The notes under the pieces: generated by a model | Seen by the model: only the letters and a program-made list of their open reading frames with translations | The model's database searches: none | What the model was told of the DNA's origin: nothing | In this document: positions 25,568 through 34,585 of the stretch, in pieces | Layout: every line of letters starts with the position of its first letter | How positions within the stretch are numbered: position 1 is the stretch's first letter | DNA from: Variovorax sp. dw_308 | Lineage (GTDB): Bacteria; Pseudomonadota; Gammaproteobacteria; Burkholderiales; Burkholderiaceae_C | Assembly: GCF_019207085.1 (NCBI RefSeq) | Contig: NZ_JAATOM010000017.1 | Coordinates: 1-64,000 of the forward strand | DNA length: 64,000 nt | Direction of reading: 5' to 3' | Made by a program: the position numbers and the translations under genes

Positions 25568-26062
25568 ATGCCCTCCCAAATAATCATCCTCAAACACGAC
25601 CGATGGCGCAAAGGCATCGGAGGGGCCCCCGCAGGTCTTACCGGCCAGAGCGACAGCAACGCCTACGCCGGTCTCGACCTCAATCTCGCGCAGCTCGCCA
25701 GCAGCACTTTCACCGGCAGCAGCTTCACCGCCACCACTTTCAGGCAAGCCGGCTGGACCACCTGCCACTTCACCGGTTGCACTTTCACAGGCTGCGATTT
25801 CGAGGGCATAACCGTCTCTGGATGCACGTTCGACAACTGCACCTTCGCCCATTCCCAATTCAAGAACAGTCAGTTCACCGCGAGCAGGTTCAACAACTGC
25901 CAGTGGAACGGCTTGAATTTCGACGGTGGCCATTGGTCGCAGGTCGATGTGCTTGGCTGCACCGGCACGACGGTGCAGGCCGACGGCCTTCGCGGCGAAC
26001 ATGTCGACTTCACTGGCAGCTACTTCGAGAACCTCGAGTTCAAGAACGCCAACATCAATTGA
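25568..26062 (+). CDS. Pentapeptide-repeat protein, T6SS-island associated
   Basis: A 164-aa protein made mostly of pentapeptide repeats: from about residue 35 onward the pattern is A(N/D/T)(F/L)xx-like, for example TFTGSSFTATTF, CHFTGCTFTGCDF and CTFDNCTFAHSQF. These fold as a right-handed quadrilateral beta-helix. Pentapeptide proteins recur in VgrG islands as adaptors, effectors or accessory factors; which applies cannot be decided. GC content returns to genome level here, unlike the preceding immunity gene. Confidence 0.78.
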   Translation: MPSQIIILKHDRWRKGIGGAPAGLTGQSDSNAYAGLDLNLAQLASSTFTGSSFTATTFRQAGWTTCHFTGCTFTGCDFEGITVSGCTFDNCTFAHSQFKNSQFTASRFNNCQWNGLNFDGGHWSQVDVLGCTGTTVQADGLRGEHVDFTGSYFENLEFKNANIN

Positions 26063-26096
26063 GACGAACCGCTCGCCTGCACCAAGCAAGCGTGCG

Positions 26097-26128
26097 CCAA
26101 AAAGCAAAAAGCCCGCACAAGGCGGGCT
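26097..26128 (-). terminator. Intrinsic terminator of azoR
   Basis: On the minus strand AGCCCGC / GCGGGCT forms a 7-bp GC stem with a 5-nt loop (26110-26128), followed by TTTTTGCTTTTT. It lies 24 bp beyond the azoR stop and is oriented to terminate azoR transcription. Confidence 0.75.
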
Positions 26129-26152
26129 CGATTCGCAAGCTAGCGAATCAGA

Positions 26153-26800
26153 TCAGGCGGCGATAGCGGCGCGGTCCTGATTGGCCGCAGCACCAACCGC
26201 GATCTGGATGTCGCTGCGCGCCGAAGCCAGTGCGGCATTCTTGGCCCCGTCACCCATGCCCAGCCCTTCAGCCCGCACGAAGCGCACGTCGGTGATCCCG
26301 AAGAACCCGAAGATCACCTTGAGGTAGCTCTCCTGGTGCTCCATCGCCTGACCGCCTTCGCTGGTCGAGTACATGCCGCCGCGGCTGGACGCCACGATCA
26401 CGGTCTTGCCGCCGGCCAGGCCGACCGGGCCCTTGTCGGTGTATTTGAAGGTGCGGCCGATCTGCGCGATGCGGTCGATCCAGGCCTTCAGTTGCGTCGG
26501 GATGGTGAAGTTGTAGAAGGGCGCGCCGATGACGATCACGTCGGCTGCCAGGAACTGGCTCACCAGGCGCTCGGACACGGCGTTCTCGAAGCGCTGGGCT
26601 TCGGTCGGCTCGGCTTGCAGGCCGGTCTTGATGCCGATCGCGTCAGCGGTGAAGTGGTTGGGGGCGTCCACCGCCAGGTCGAGGTAGTCGACAGTGGCTT
26701 GCGGGTTCGCCTTGCGCCATTCGGCAACGATCTCGGCCGACAACAGACGGGAAACGGAGTTGGCGCCCAGGACACTGGAATCAACGTGCAGCAGTTTCAT
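26153..26800 (-). CDS. azoR: FMN-dependent NADH-azoreductase
   Basis: A 215-aa flavodoxin-fold enzyme: N-terminal MKLLHVDSSVLGANSVSR phosphate loop, GAPFYNFTIPTQLKAWIDRI, and the ASSRGGMYS motif at about 140 all match AzoR. It reduces azo compounds and, more relevantly, quinones by two electrons using NADH, protecting against thiol and quinone stress. It is transcribed divergently from a LysR gene that probably regulates it. An intrinsic terminator follows. Confidence 0.92.
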   Translation of the reverse strand: MKLLHVDSSVLGANSVSRLLSAEIVAEWRKANPQATVDYLDLAVDAPNHFTADAIGIKTGLQAEPTEAQRFENAVSERLVSQFLAADVIVIGAPFYNFTIPTQLKAWIDRIAQIGRTFKYTDKGPVGLAGGKTVIVASSRGGMYSTSEGGQAMEHQESYLKVIFGFFGITDVRFVRAEGLGMGDGAKNAALASARSDIQIAVGAAANQDRAAIAA

Positions 26801-26862
26801 GATCTTTCGCTCTCTTTCAGTAAGTGAGCCGGCAAACGCGTCGGCATGGGGAGAAGTCTAAA

Positions 26863-26892
26863 TTCGTGGTGATTGATTGATAAGTACACGAA
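26863..26892. promoter_or_regulatory. Inverted repeat in the azoR/lysR divergent promoter
   Basis: TTCGTG and CACGAA lie 18 bp apart in the AT-rich intergenic region between azoR and the LysR gene. This position is where a LysR-type regulator normally binds to control the divergent target and itself. Confidence 0.35.
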
Positions 26893-26928
26893 AATGGCAT
26901 ACATCGTTCCAAAATCAGGACAATCACG

Positions 26929-27852
26929 ATGCAAGACCTCAACGACATGGTGTATTTCGCCGAGGTGGCCGAGCGCGGCGGCTTTGCGGCGGCAGGGCGG
27001 GCGCTAGGAATCCCCAAGTCGCGGCTGTCGCGACGCGTGGCAGAACTGGAGACGCAGCTGGGCGCGCAGCTGTTGCAGCGCAGCACCCGAAGCCTCTCCC
27101 TCACGCCGGCCGGCGAGCTCTACCTGCGCCATTGCGCCGCGATGCGGGATGCCGCGCAGGCGGCGGGCGAGGCCGTGGCCCAGGTGCAGACCGAGCCGCG
27201 CGGGACCATCCGCATCAGCTGTCCGGTGACGCTGGCGCACAGCAGCCTCGGGCCCTTGCTGCCGGTCTTCATGAGCCGCTATCCGGCGGTGCGCGTGGAG
27301 ATGATGGTGATCAACCGGCCGGTCGATCCGGTCGAGGAGGGCGTCGACATCGCGCTGCGCGTACGGCCGGTGATCGAGAACAGTGCGACCCTGGTGGCGA
27401 AGAATTTCGGCGTGAGCCGCGGCTTGCTCGTGGCCAGTGCCGAGCTGGTGCAACGCCAGGGCCCCATCGAGAAGCCCGAAGACCTGTCGCGGCTCGACAC
27501 CGTGGCGATGTCGGCGAGCGGCGATGGTCGCCAGAGCTGGCACCTCGGAGGGCCGGGCGGGGCAAGCTACGTGCACGTCCATTCGCCGCGCTACATCGCG
27601 GACGACCTGGCCACGCTGGTCTTCGCCGTCGTCGGCGGCATTGGTGCGTCGATCCTGCCGGACTACATGTGCACGCCTCACATCCGCAGCGGAAAGCTGG
27701 TCGAGCTGCTGCCGGAATGGGGCCCGCCGCCGGGGATCTGCCACGCCATGTTCCCGGCGCGCCGTGCGCTGGTGCCGGCCGTGCGCAAGCTGATCGATTT
27801 CCTGGCGGAGAACCTCGACGGCGCCGAGCCGCACGCAATCGTCACCTGCTGA
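26929..27852 (+). CDS. LysR-family transcriptional regulator
   Basis: A 307-aa LTTR. The N-terminal winged helix (DMVYFAEVAERGGFAAAGRA, then LGIPKSRLSRRVAELE) matches the LysR HTH; the periplasmic-binding-protein-like effector domain begins at about residue 90 (GTIRISCPVTLAH). This subgroup commonly sits beside, and controls, quinone reductases or azoreductases, which is the case here with azoR divergent at 26800. Inducer unknown. Confidence 0.9.
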   Translation: MQDLNDMVYFAEVAERGGFAAAGRALGIPKSRLSRRVAELETQLGAQLLQRSTRSLSLTPAGELYLRHCAAMRDAAQAAGEAVAQVQTEPRGTIRISCPVTLAHSSLGPLLPVFMSRYPAVRVEMMVINRPVDPVEEGVDIALRVRPVIENSATLVAKNFGVSRGLLVASAELVQRQGPIEKPEDLSRLDTVAMSASGDGRQSWHLGGPGGASYVHVHSPRYIADDLATLVFAVVGGIGASILPDYMCTPHIRSGKLVELLPEWGPPPGICHAMFPARRALVPAVRKLIDFLAENLDGAEPHAIVTC

Positions 27853-27858
27853 ACGCGT

Positions 27859-29175
27859 TCAGCTTTCGGCCGCAGTCGCCTCTTCGCCGACCGGCAGGTG
27901 GATCAGGCCGGTGTGGAAGTTGTATTCGAAGGCCTCGCCATAGCGGCCCCATTCGATCGCGGTGCGCAGCACGCGCTCGGCCACCGGCGCGTCGAGGCTC
28001 TCGCGCAGCAAGGCGAGGAACGGCTCTTCCGGTAGTTCGCCGGAAGGTGCCTGTTCCAGGCTGTGCCGGATGTGCGCAGCCAGCGGCACCCGGGCCAGCA
28101 GTTGTTGTCCGAACAGTTGCTGCCGCAGCGTGTGCGTGCCCGCGACATAGCTTCTTCCGAGTTCGGTCAGGTGCAGGTCGGCGTCGGCCAGTTGCGCGAA
28201 GCCGAGGCACGCCAGCGCCTGCGCGAGCGGCAACAGCTCGTGGTCGGTGAGCTCGGCATCCTCGGCCAAGCGAGGCAGGTCGGCACTGCCGTCGCGGCCG
28301 TCGTCGATGAGCATCTCGAGCAGGGCTTCCATGCGCGCAACATCGGCATCGGGCAAGCGGTCGCCGAGGTGCATGGTCACCGGCTCGTCGCGCGTGCGCC
28401 CGACCGCCGGAGCGCTTTCGGTCATGAGCGAATAGACCTCGTCGATCAAGGCGCGCACCTCGAGGCTGTCGACGTTGCGGGGCCGCGGCAGGTGGATCGG
28501 CAACTCGGCGCGCACGCGGCCGGGGTCGGTCGCGAAGATCAGCACGCGGTCGGCCATGAGCACGGCTTCCTCGATGTTGTGAGACACGATCAGCATCGCC
28601 TTGGTCGGCATCGAGCCGCTGCCCCAAAGTTGCAGGATGTCGTCGCGCAGGCGTTCGCCTGTGAGCACGTCGAGGGCGGAGAAGGCCTCGTCCATCAGCA
28701 GCACCTCGGGCTCCACGACGAGGGCGCGTGCAATGCCGACGCGCTGGCGCATGCCGCCTGACAGCTCGCGCGGCAGCGCGCCTTCGAAGCCGGCCAGGCC
28801 TATGAGTTCGATGGCCGCTTCCGCGCGCCGCGCGCGTTCGGCCGGGGTCACGCCGCGCGCTTCCAGGCCCAGCTCGACGTTCTGCTGCACGGTCAGCCAC
28901 GGGAACAGCGCGAACGACTGGAACACCATCGCAATGCCGCGCGCCGGCCCGTAGAGTGGTTGCCCGCGATAGCGCACCGTCCCGCCATCCACGCCGATCA
29001 GCCCGGCCAGGATGCGCAGCAGCGTCGACTTGCCCGAGCCCGACTGGCCCAGCAACGCCACGATCTCGCCCTCGGCCAGGCGCAGGTCGACGCCCTCGAG
29101 CACGGAGCGCGTGGCGCCGTCCGAACCGCGGAAGGACTTGCCCACGCCCTTCAATTCAACAATCGCTTCGGCCAT
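27859..29175 (-). CDS. ABC transporter ATPase with C-terminal AAA-associated domain
   Basis: A 438-aa protein. Residues 1 to about 240 are an ABC ATPase of the nitrate/sulfonate/taurine type: Walker A GQSGSGKST, signature LSGGMRQRVGIARAL, Walker B VLLMDEAFSALD. The C-terminal 170 residues match the AAA-associated helical domain found on this subgroup and probably have a regulatory role. It starts 10 bp behind the fused permease gene. No solute-binding protein is encoded nearby. Confidence 0.86.
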   Translation of the reverse strand: MAEAIVELKGVGKSFRGSDGATRSVLEGVDLRLAEGEIVALLGQSGSGKSTLLRILAGLIGVDGGTVRYRGQPLYGPARGIAMVFQSFALFPWLTVQQNVELGLEARGVTPAERARRAEAAIELIGLAGFEGALPRELSGGMRQRVGIARALVVEPEVLLMDEAFSALDVLTGERLRDDILQLWGSGSMPTKAMLIVSHNIEEAVLMADRVLIFATDPGRVRAELPIHLPRPRNVDSLEVRALIDEVYSLMTESAPAVGRTRDEPVTMHLGDRLPDADVARMEALLEMLIDDGRDGSADLPRLAEDAELTDHELLPLAQALACLGFAQLADADLHLTELGRSYVAGTHTLRQQLFGQQLLARVPLAAHIRHSLEQAPSGELPEEPFLALLRESLDAPVAERVLRTAIEWGRYGEAFEYNFHTGLIHLPVGEEATAAES

Positions 29176-29185
29176 GCATGGCTCC

Positions 29186-30913
29186 TCAAAAATGCATCCG
29201 GTTCTCGGCCAGGTCGTAGAGCCGGCGCCAGACGAAGTGGTTCATGCCCATGACGAACACGCACATCACGCCGATGCCCAGCGCGATGCGCGGGAAGTCG
29301 CCGATGGCCGTCATCTCGGCGATATAGCTGCCGAGCCCCGCCGCCTTCAGCGTGGTGTCGCCCCAGGTCACGTACTCGGCCACGATGCTCGCGTTCCACG
29401 AGCCGCCGCTGGCCGTGATCGCGCCCGTCACGAAGCTCGGGAACACCGCCGGCAGCAGGTAGCGCCGCCACATCAGCCAGCCCTTGAGGCCGAGGTTCTG
29501 CGCCGCATAGCGCAACTCGGTCGGCACGCTCGACGCACCGGCGATCACGTTGAACAGCAGGTACCACTGCGTGCCCAGCACCATCAGCGGCGCCAGCCAG
29601 ATGTTCGGGTTCAGGTGCCAGCGCACGATGAACAAGACAGCCACGGGAAACATCAGGTTCGCCGGAAACGCGGCCATGAACTGCGCCACGCCCTGCAACC
29701 GCCCGGCCCAGCGCGGGTTCATGCCGATCCACACGCCGATCGGCACCCACACCAACGCGGCGAGCGCGATCAGCACCAGCACCCGCAGCATCGTGTAGAG
29801 GCCCAGCAGGAAGACGTGCCCTACCTCGCGCCAGCCCACTTCCGTGTGGATGAAGCGCGTGAGCCACAGTACCGCGACCAGCACCGCAGCCGCGACGATG
29901 GCATCCCAGATGCGCACGGCGGTGGGGTTGGCAGGCTGGGGCCGGGCCTTGATCGAGGTGCCGTCGTGGTCGCGGCGGAACAACGCGACCGAGCGATCGA
30001 GCAGGCCGGTGATGCGATGCACCGCATGCTTGATGCGGTCGGTGCGGCGCAGCCAGGTCAGTAGCCAGGAGTTCGGCGAATCCTCGCTGCTGCCTTCCTC
30101 GAACTTGAACTTGTCGGCCCAGGCGATCAGCGGGCGGAAGAACAACTGGTCATACAGCGTGATGCCGATCAGCATGCCGGCGATGGCCCAGCCGATCGCG
30201 CCCAGGTCGCGGGCCTCGATCGCCATCGCGATGTAGGAGCCCACGCCCGGCAGCTTGATGTTCTGGTTCGACACCGAGATGGCCTCCGACGCCACCACAA
30301 AGAACCAGCCGCCCGACATCGACATCATCATGTTCCAGAGCAGCCCCGGCATCGCAAAGGGCAGTTCCAGCCGCCAGAAGCGCTGCCAGCCGGAGAGCTG
30401 GAACACCTGTGCCGCCTCGCGCAGCTCGGCCGGCACCGTGCGCAGCGACTGGTACAGGCTGAACGCCATGTTCCAGGCCTGCGAGGTGAAGATGGCGAAG
30501 ATGGCTGCGCATTCCACGCCGAGCAGGTTGCCGGGGAAGAGGGCGATGAAGCCCGTCACCGTGATCGACAGGAACCCCAGGATCGGGATCGACTGCAGGA
30601 TGTCGAGCAGCGGCACCAGCACCTTCTCGGCCGAGCGGTACTTGGTGGCCACCACCGCGAAGAGGCAACTGAACACCAGCGACGCGCCCAGCGCCAGGAA
30701 CATCCGCAGCGTGGTCCGCAACAGGTAGTACGGCAGCATCCAGGGGTCGAGGCTGATCGGCAGCGTCTCGCCCAGTTCGTAGGGCCGTGCCATCTGCGAG
30801 CCGCCCCAGGCCAGCGCGAACAGCAGCGCCAGTACCAGCGGCAGCAGGGCCCAGTCCCAGCGGTTGCCGCCGGATGCGACCACCTGGCGGGGAAAGAATC
30901 GTTTGTCGAACAT
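29186..30913 (-). CDS. ABC transporter permease with two fused permease domains
   Basis: A 575-aa inner-membrane protein. Two BPD_transp_1 units are joined in one chain: residues about 55-270 (EAA-type loop LREAAQVFQLSGWQRFWRLE) and about 370-570 (LRYAAQNLGLKGWLMWRRY). A charged linker of about 90 residues separates them. Most NitT/TauT permeases are single-unit homodimers, so this is the pseudo-dimer form paired with the AAA-associated ATPase. The ATG at 30913 is chosen; an in-frame start 69 bp upstream is possible. The 232-bp gap upstream is AT-rich around 31000-31060 and probably holds divergent promoters. Confidence 0.86.
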   Translation of the reverse strand: MFDKRFFPRQVVASGGNRWDWALLPLVLALLFALAWGGSQMARPYELGETLPISLDPWMLPYYLLRTTLRMFLALGASLVFSCLFAVVATKYRSAEKVLVPLLDILQSIPILGFLSITVTGFIALFPGNLLGVECAAIFAIFTSQAWNMAFSLYQSLRTVPAELREAAQVFQLSGWQRFWRLELPFAMPGLLWNMMMSMSGGWFFVVASEAISVSNQNIKLPGVGSYIAMAIEARDLGAIGWAIAGMLIGITLYDQLFFRPLIAWADKFKFEEGSSEDSPNSWLLTWLRRTDRIKHAVHRITGLLDRSVALFRRDHDGTSIKARPQPANPTAVRIWDAIVAAAVLVAVLWLTRFIHTEVGWREVGHVFLLGLYTMLRVLVLIALAALVWVPIGVWIGMNPRWAGRLQGVAQFMAAFPANLMFPVAVLFIVRWHLNPNIWLAPLMVLGTQWYLLFNVIAGASSVPTELRYAAQNLGLKGWLMWRRYLLPAVFPSFVTGAITASGGSWNASIVAEYVTWGDTTLKAAGLGSYIAEMTAIGDFPRIALGIGVMCVFVMGMNHFVWRRLYDLAENRMHF

Positions 30914-31145
30914 CGGTGCGAATCCGGAGAAAACTGACGGACCCGGTCCGCGAACCGCGCCGATTGTGCCGACGCCTTCCACCGCGAACCTGACTTCTTA
31001 TGCGCTGGAGGCCATATTCTTACAAGCAGATATTCGTTTGTTATCTGTAGAAGGCCCCGGACAATCGGCGGCTCGCCCTCCAACCACGCCCCATGACCGC
31101 CTCATCCACCGGCATTTTCCCTGCCGAATCCCTGCCTGCTGCGCC

Positions 31146-31721
31146 GTGACGACGAGACTCATCATCGTCCCCGGCTGGCGCGACTCCGGTCCTGGCCACT
31201 GGCAGAGCCTGTGGGCCGAGCAATTGCAGGGCGCCGAGCGCGTCAGCCAGGACGACTGGGTCGCCCCGACCCGTGCCGCCTGGGTCGGCAATCTGGAAAA
31301 GCTCATCCTCTCGCGGCCCGAGCCCGTCGTGATCGCCGCGCACAGCCTCGGCTGCATCGCCGTGTCTCACCTGGGCCACGAAGCCGCCGAGCGCATCGCA
31401 GGCGCCTTGCTGGTGGCGCCCGCGGACCCGGAACGCCGCTCCGTCCTGCACGACTTCGCCCCGGTGCCGTACGCGCTGCTGCCGTATCGCAGCATCGTCG
31501 TGGCCAGCAGCAACGACCCCTTCTGCCCGGTACGCCTGGCCGGCGCCTATGCCCGTTCCTGGGGCAGCGAATTCGTCCGCATGCAGAATGCGGGCCACAT
31601 CAACATCGACTCCGGACATGGCGACTGGCCCCTCGGCCTCGCCTTGCTGCAGTCGCTGACCGACACGCCGGGACAACGTCCGGCGCTGCGGGACTCCATT
31701 GCAACCTCGACCTCTCCATGA
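31146..31721 (+). CDS. RBBP9/YdeN-family serine hydrolase
   Basis: A 191-aa small alpha/beta hydrolase. Signature features are LIIVPGWRDSGPGHWQS at the N-terminus, the nucleophile elbow AHSLGC, the acid SSNDPFCP and the catalytic His in NAGHINIDSGHG-like C-terminal sequence, all characteristic of the RBBP9/YdeN family. The start is a GTG at 31146; no strong Shine-Dalgarno is seen. Its stop overlaps the ATG of the sulfate-binding protein by four bases, so it heads the cys operon. Its role there is not known. Confidence 0.83.
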   Translation: MTTRLIIVPGWRDSGPGHWQSLWAEQLQGAERVSQDDWVAPTRAAWVGNLEKLILSRPEPVVIAAHSLGCIAVSHLGHEAAERIAGALLVAPADPERRSVLHDFAPVPYALLPYRSIVVASSNDPFCPVRLAGAYARSWGSEFVRMQNAGHINIDSGHGDWPLGLALLQSLTDTPGQRPALRDSIATSTSP

Positions 31722-32731
31722 CCTCTCCGATCAAGTCCTCCAAGTTCCTGCTGGCCAGCCTCGCGCTGTTCGCCAGCGTCGCCAGCCATGCACAGAGCAA
31801 CACGCTGCTCAATGCGTCGTATGACGTGGCCCGCGAGTTCTACAAGGACTACAACACCGCCTTCGTCGCCCACTACAAGAAGACCACCGGCAAGGACGTG
31901 AAGATCGACCAGTCGCATGGCGGCTCCAGCGCCCAGGCCCGCGCCGTGGCCGACGGCCTCGATGCCGACGTGGTCACCATGAACACCTCGACCGACGTCG
32001 AATTCCTCGCCGAGAAGGGCGTGGTCGCCAAGGACTGGGCCAGGAAGTTCCCCGACAACGCATCACCCACCACCTCGACGATGCTGATGCTCGTGCGCAA
32101 CGGCAACCCCAAGGGCATCAAGGACTGGGACGATTTGATCAAGCCCGGCGTGCAGGTCGTGATCGTCAACCCCAAGACCGGCGGCAACGGCCGCTACGCC
32201 TACCTGGCCGCCTGGGGCTACGTGAAGAAGAAGGGCGGCACCGACGCGCAGGCCGCGGAATTCGTGAGCAAGCTGTTCAAGAACGTGCCGATTCTGGCGC
32301 GCGGCGGCCGCGATGCCACCACGGCCTTCCTGCAACGCAACATCGGCGACGCGCTGATCACCTTCGAATCCGAAGTGGTGTCCATCGATCGCGAGTTTGG
32401 CGCCGGCAAGGCCGACGCGGTGTACCCGTCGATCAGCATCGTGGCCGAGAACCCGGTCGCCGTCGTCGAGCGCACGACCGCCAAGAAGGGCACCGGCGAA
32501 CTCGCCAAGGCCTACCTCGACTACCTCTATTCCGATGAAGCGCAGGAGATCGCGGCCAAGCATGCGCTGCGCCCGCGCTCGCAAGCCGTGCTCAAGAAGT
32601 ACGCTTCGACCTTCAAGCCGGTGCAGTTGTTCACCGTGCAGGAACTCTTCGGCAGCCTGGGTGAAGCGCAGAAGGTGCACTTCAATGACGGCGGTCAGTT
32701 CGACAAGCTCTACGTTCCCGGCGCAAAGTAA
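31718..32731 (+). CDS. sbp: Sulfate ABC transporter substrate-binding protein
   Basis: A 337-aa periplasmic binding protein: signal peptide to AHAQ at about residue 25, then LLNASYDVAREFYKDYN and IDQSHGGSSAQARAVADGLD, which contain the sulfate-ligating backbone and match E. coli Sbp. It delivers sulfate or thiosulfate to CysTWA. Its ATG overlaps the preceding hydrolase stop, and cysT begins 3 bp after its stop. Confidence 0.93.
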   Translation: MTSPIKSSKFLLASLALFASVASHAQSNTLLNASYDVAREFYKDYNTAFVAHYKKTTGKDVKIDQSHGGSSAQARAVADGLDADVVTMNTSTDVEFLAEKGVVAKDWARKFPDNASPTTSTMLMLVRNGNPKGIKDWDDLIKPGVQVVIVNPKTGGNGRYAYLAAWGYVKKKGGTDAQAAEFVSKLFKNVPILARGGRDATTAFLQRNIGDALITFESEVVSIDREFGAGKADAVYPSISIVAENPVAVVERTTAKKGTGELAKAYLDYLYSDEAQEIAAKHALRPRSQAVLKKYASTFKPVQLFTVQELFGSLGEAQKVHFNDGGQFDKLYVPGAK

Positions 32732-32734
32732 GAC

Positions 32735-33631
32735 ATGAGCGGTGGTGTGTCCACGGCGCTGCCGTCCGCGGTAGCGCCGCTTTCGCTTGCCGGCGCCCCA
32801 CGGGCGTCGCGCCGCGTCCTGCCTGGCTTCAACCTGACGCTCGGCTACACGATCCTGTACCTCAGCCTGATCGTGCTGCTGCCGCTGTCGGCGCTGGTGT
32901 TCAAGACTTTCACCTTGACCTGGGACCAGTTCTGGGCGGCGGTGAGCGCGCCGCGCGTGGTGCATTCGTACAAGCTGACCTTCGGCGCGTCCCTCATCGC
33001 GGCGCTGGTCAACCTCGTGTTCGGGCTGCTCGTGGCGTGGGTGTTGGTGCGCTACAAGTTCCCGGGCAAGCGCATCGTCGATGCGCTGGTAGACCTGCCT
33101 TTCGCGTTGCCGACTGCGGTGGCCGGCATTTCGCTGACCGCGCTGCTCGCGGGCAATGGCTGGGTGGGCCAGTTCCTGGAGCCGCATGGCATCAAGCTGG
33201 CCTTCACGCCGGCAGGCATCGTGATCGCTTTGATCTTCATCGGGCTGCCGTTCGTGGTGCGCACGGTGCAACCGGTGCTGGAAGACACGGAGAAGGAACT
33301 CGAGGAGGCCGCGACCTCGCTCGGGGCGACACGCTTCCAGACCTTCACCAGGGTGATCCTGCCATCCATCACCCCGGCGCTGCTGACTGGCTTCGCGATG
33401 GCCTTCGCCCGCGCGATCGGTGAATACGGCTCGGTCATCTTCATCGCGGGCAACATGCCGATGGTTTCCGAGATCACGCCGCTGATCATCATCGGCAAGC
33501 TGGAGCAATACGACTACGCGGGCGCCACCGCGGTGGCGCTGGTGATGTTGGTGTTCTCCTTTGTGCTGCTGCTCGTGATCAACGGGCTGCAGGCGTGGCA
33601 GCGTCGGCGGTCGACTGGGGCGATGGCATGA
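32735..33631 (+). CDS. cysT: Sulfate ABC transporter permease CysT
   Basis: A 298-aa inner-membrane permease with about six transmembrane segments. The EAA loop is EEAATSLGATRFQTFTRVIL followed by PSITPALLTGFAMAFARAIG, typical of CysT/CysU. It forms the heterodimeric channel with CysW. Its stop overlaps the start of a 21-aa mini-ORF by four bases. Confidence 0.93.
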   Translation: MSGGVSTALPSAVAPLSLAGAPRASRRVLPGFNLTLGYTILYLSLIVLLPLSALVFKTFTLTWDQFWAAVSAPRVVHSYKLTFGASLIAALVNLVFGLLVAWVLVRYKFPGKRIVDALVDLPFALPTAVAGISLTALLAGNGWVGQFLEPHGIKLAFTPAGIVIALIFIGLPFVVRTVQPVLEDTEKELEEAATSLGATRFQTFTRVILPSITPALLTGFAMAFARAIGEYGSVIFIAGNMPMVSEITPLIIIGKLEQYDYAGATAVALVMLVFSFVLLLVINGLQAWQRRRSTGAMA

Positions 33632-33693
33632 GCGCCGCACGGCCGCCCGAAGGCACTCGCACCGCAGCGCGCAGCGCGGAGGTTTTCGAATGA
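33628..33693 (+). repeat. 66-bp intercistronic mini-ORF cassette, copy 1 (cysT-cysW)
   Basis: A 21-codon ORF, starting MSAARPPEG and ending ARSAEVFE, bridges cysT and cysW. ATGA overlaps occur at both ends: its ATG overlaps the cysT stop and its TGA overlaps the cysW start. GGAGGT near its 3-prime end is the cysW Shine-Dalgarno. Two further 66-bp copies with the same geometry occur at 48933-48998 and 54573-54638. Confidence 0.8.
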
Positions 33694-34583
33694 GCGCGCC
33701 GGCCAAAGTCATTCGCCGGGCCAATGCGGGGACCACCGAATCGGCCTGGGTGCGTTGGACGCTGATCACCATCGCGCTGGCCTTCATGCTGCTGTTCCTC
33801 GTGCTGCCGCTGGCGGCCGTGGCGGCGGAAGCACTGCGCAAGGGCCTGGGCGCCTACCTCGAGGCGCTGCAAGAGCCCGATGCCTGGAGTGCCATCGAAC
33901 TGACGCTGATCACCGCGGCCATCGCCGTGCCGCTGAACCTGGTGTTCGGCGTGGCAGCGGCCTGGGCCATTGCCAAGTACGAGTTCAAGGGCAAGGCCTT
34001 CCTGACGACCTTGGTGGACTTGCCTTTTGCCGTCTCGCCGGTCGTCGCGGGCCTGATCTACGTGCTGGTGTTCGGCGCGCAGGGTTGGCTCGGGCCGTGG
34101 CTGTCGGACCACAACGTCAAGATCATCTTCGCCGTGCCGGGCATCGTGCTGGCCACCGTGTTCGTGACCTTCCCATTCATCGCGCGGGAGCTGATTCCGC
34201 TGATGCAGGCGCAGGGCAGCGACGAGGAGCAGGCCGCGATCGTGCTCGGCGCGACCGGCTGGCAGACCTTCTGGCGCGTGACACTGCCGAACATCAAGTG
34301 GGGCCTGCTGTACGGCGTCATCCTCTGCAATGCGCGGGCGATGGGCGAGTTCGGCGCGGTGTCCGTGGTGTCGGGGCATATCCGCGGGCAGACCAACACC
34401 ATCCCGCTGCATGTCGAGGTGCTCTACAACGAATACCAGTCGGTGGCTGCATTCGCCTGCGCCTCGTTGCTGGCGATCCTGGCGTTGGTGACGCTGGTCA
34501 TCAAGTCGGTGATCGAGTGGCGGCATGAGCGGGAGATGAAGGCGATCGCGGAGTTGCCGCCAGAGCGGCCTACTGCTGCGTAA
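33690..34583 (+). CDS. cysW: Sulfate ABC transporter permease CysW
   Basis: A 297-aa inner-membrane permease. Segments LFLVLPLAAVAAEAL, PFAVSPVVAGLIYVLVFG and the EAA-type loop DEEQAAIVLGATGWQTFWRV, then TLPNIKWGLLYG, are characteristic of CysW. It pairs with CysT. Translation is probably coupled to the mini-ORF upstream, which supplies a GGAGGT ribosome binding site. A REP-like element separates it from cysA. Confidence 0.93.
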   Translation: MSAPAKVIRRANAGTTESAWVRWTLITIALAFMLLFLVLPLAAVAAEALRKGLGAYLEALQEPDAWSAIELTLITAAIAVPLNLVFGVAAAWAIAKYEFKGKAFLTTLVDLPFAVSPVVAGLIYVLVFGAQGWLGPWLSDHNVKIIFAVPGIVLATVFVTFPFIARELIPLMQAQGSDEEQAAIVLGATGWQTFWRVTLPNIKWGLLYGVILCNARAMGEFGAVSVVSGHIRGQTNTIPLHVEVLYNEYQSVAAFACASLLAILALVTLVIKSVIEWRHEREMKAIAELPPERPTAA

Positions 34584-34585
34584 CA

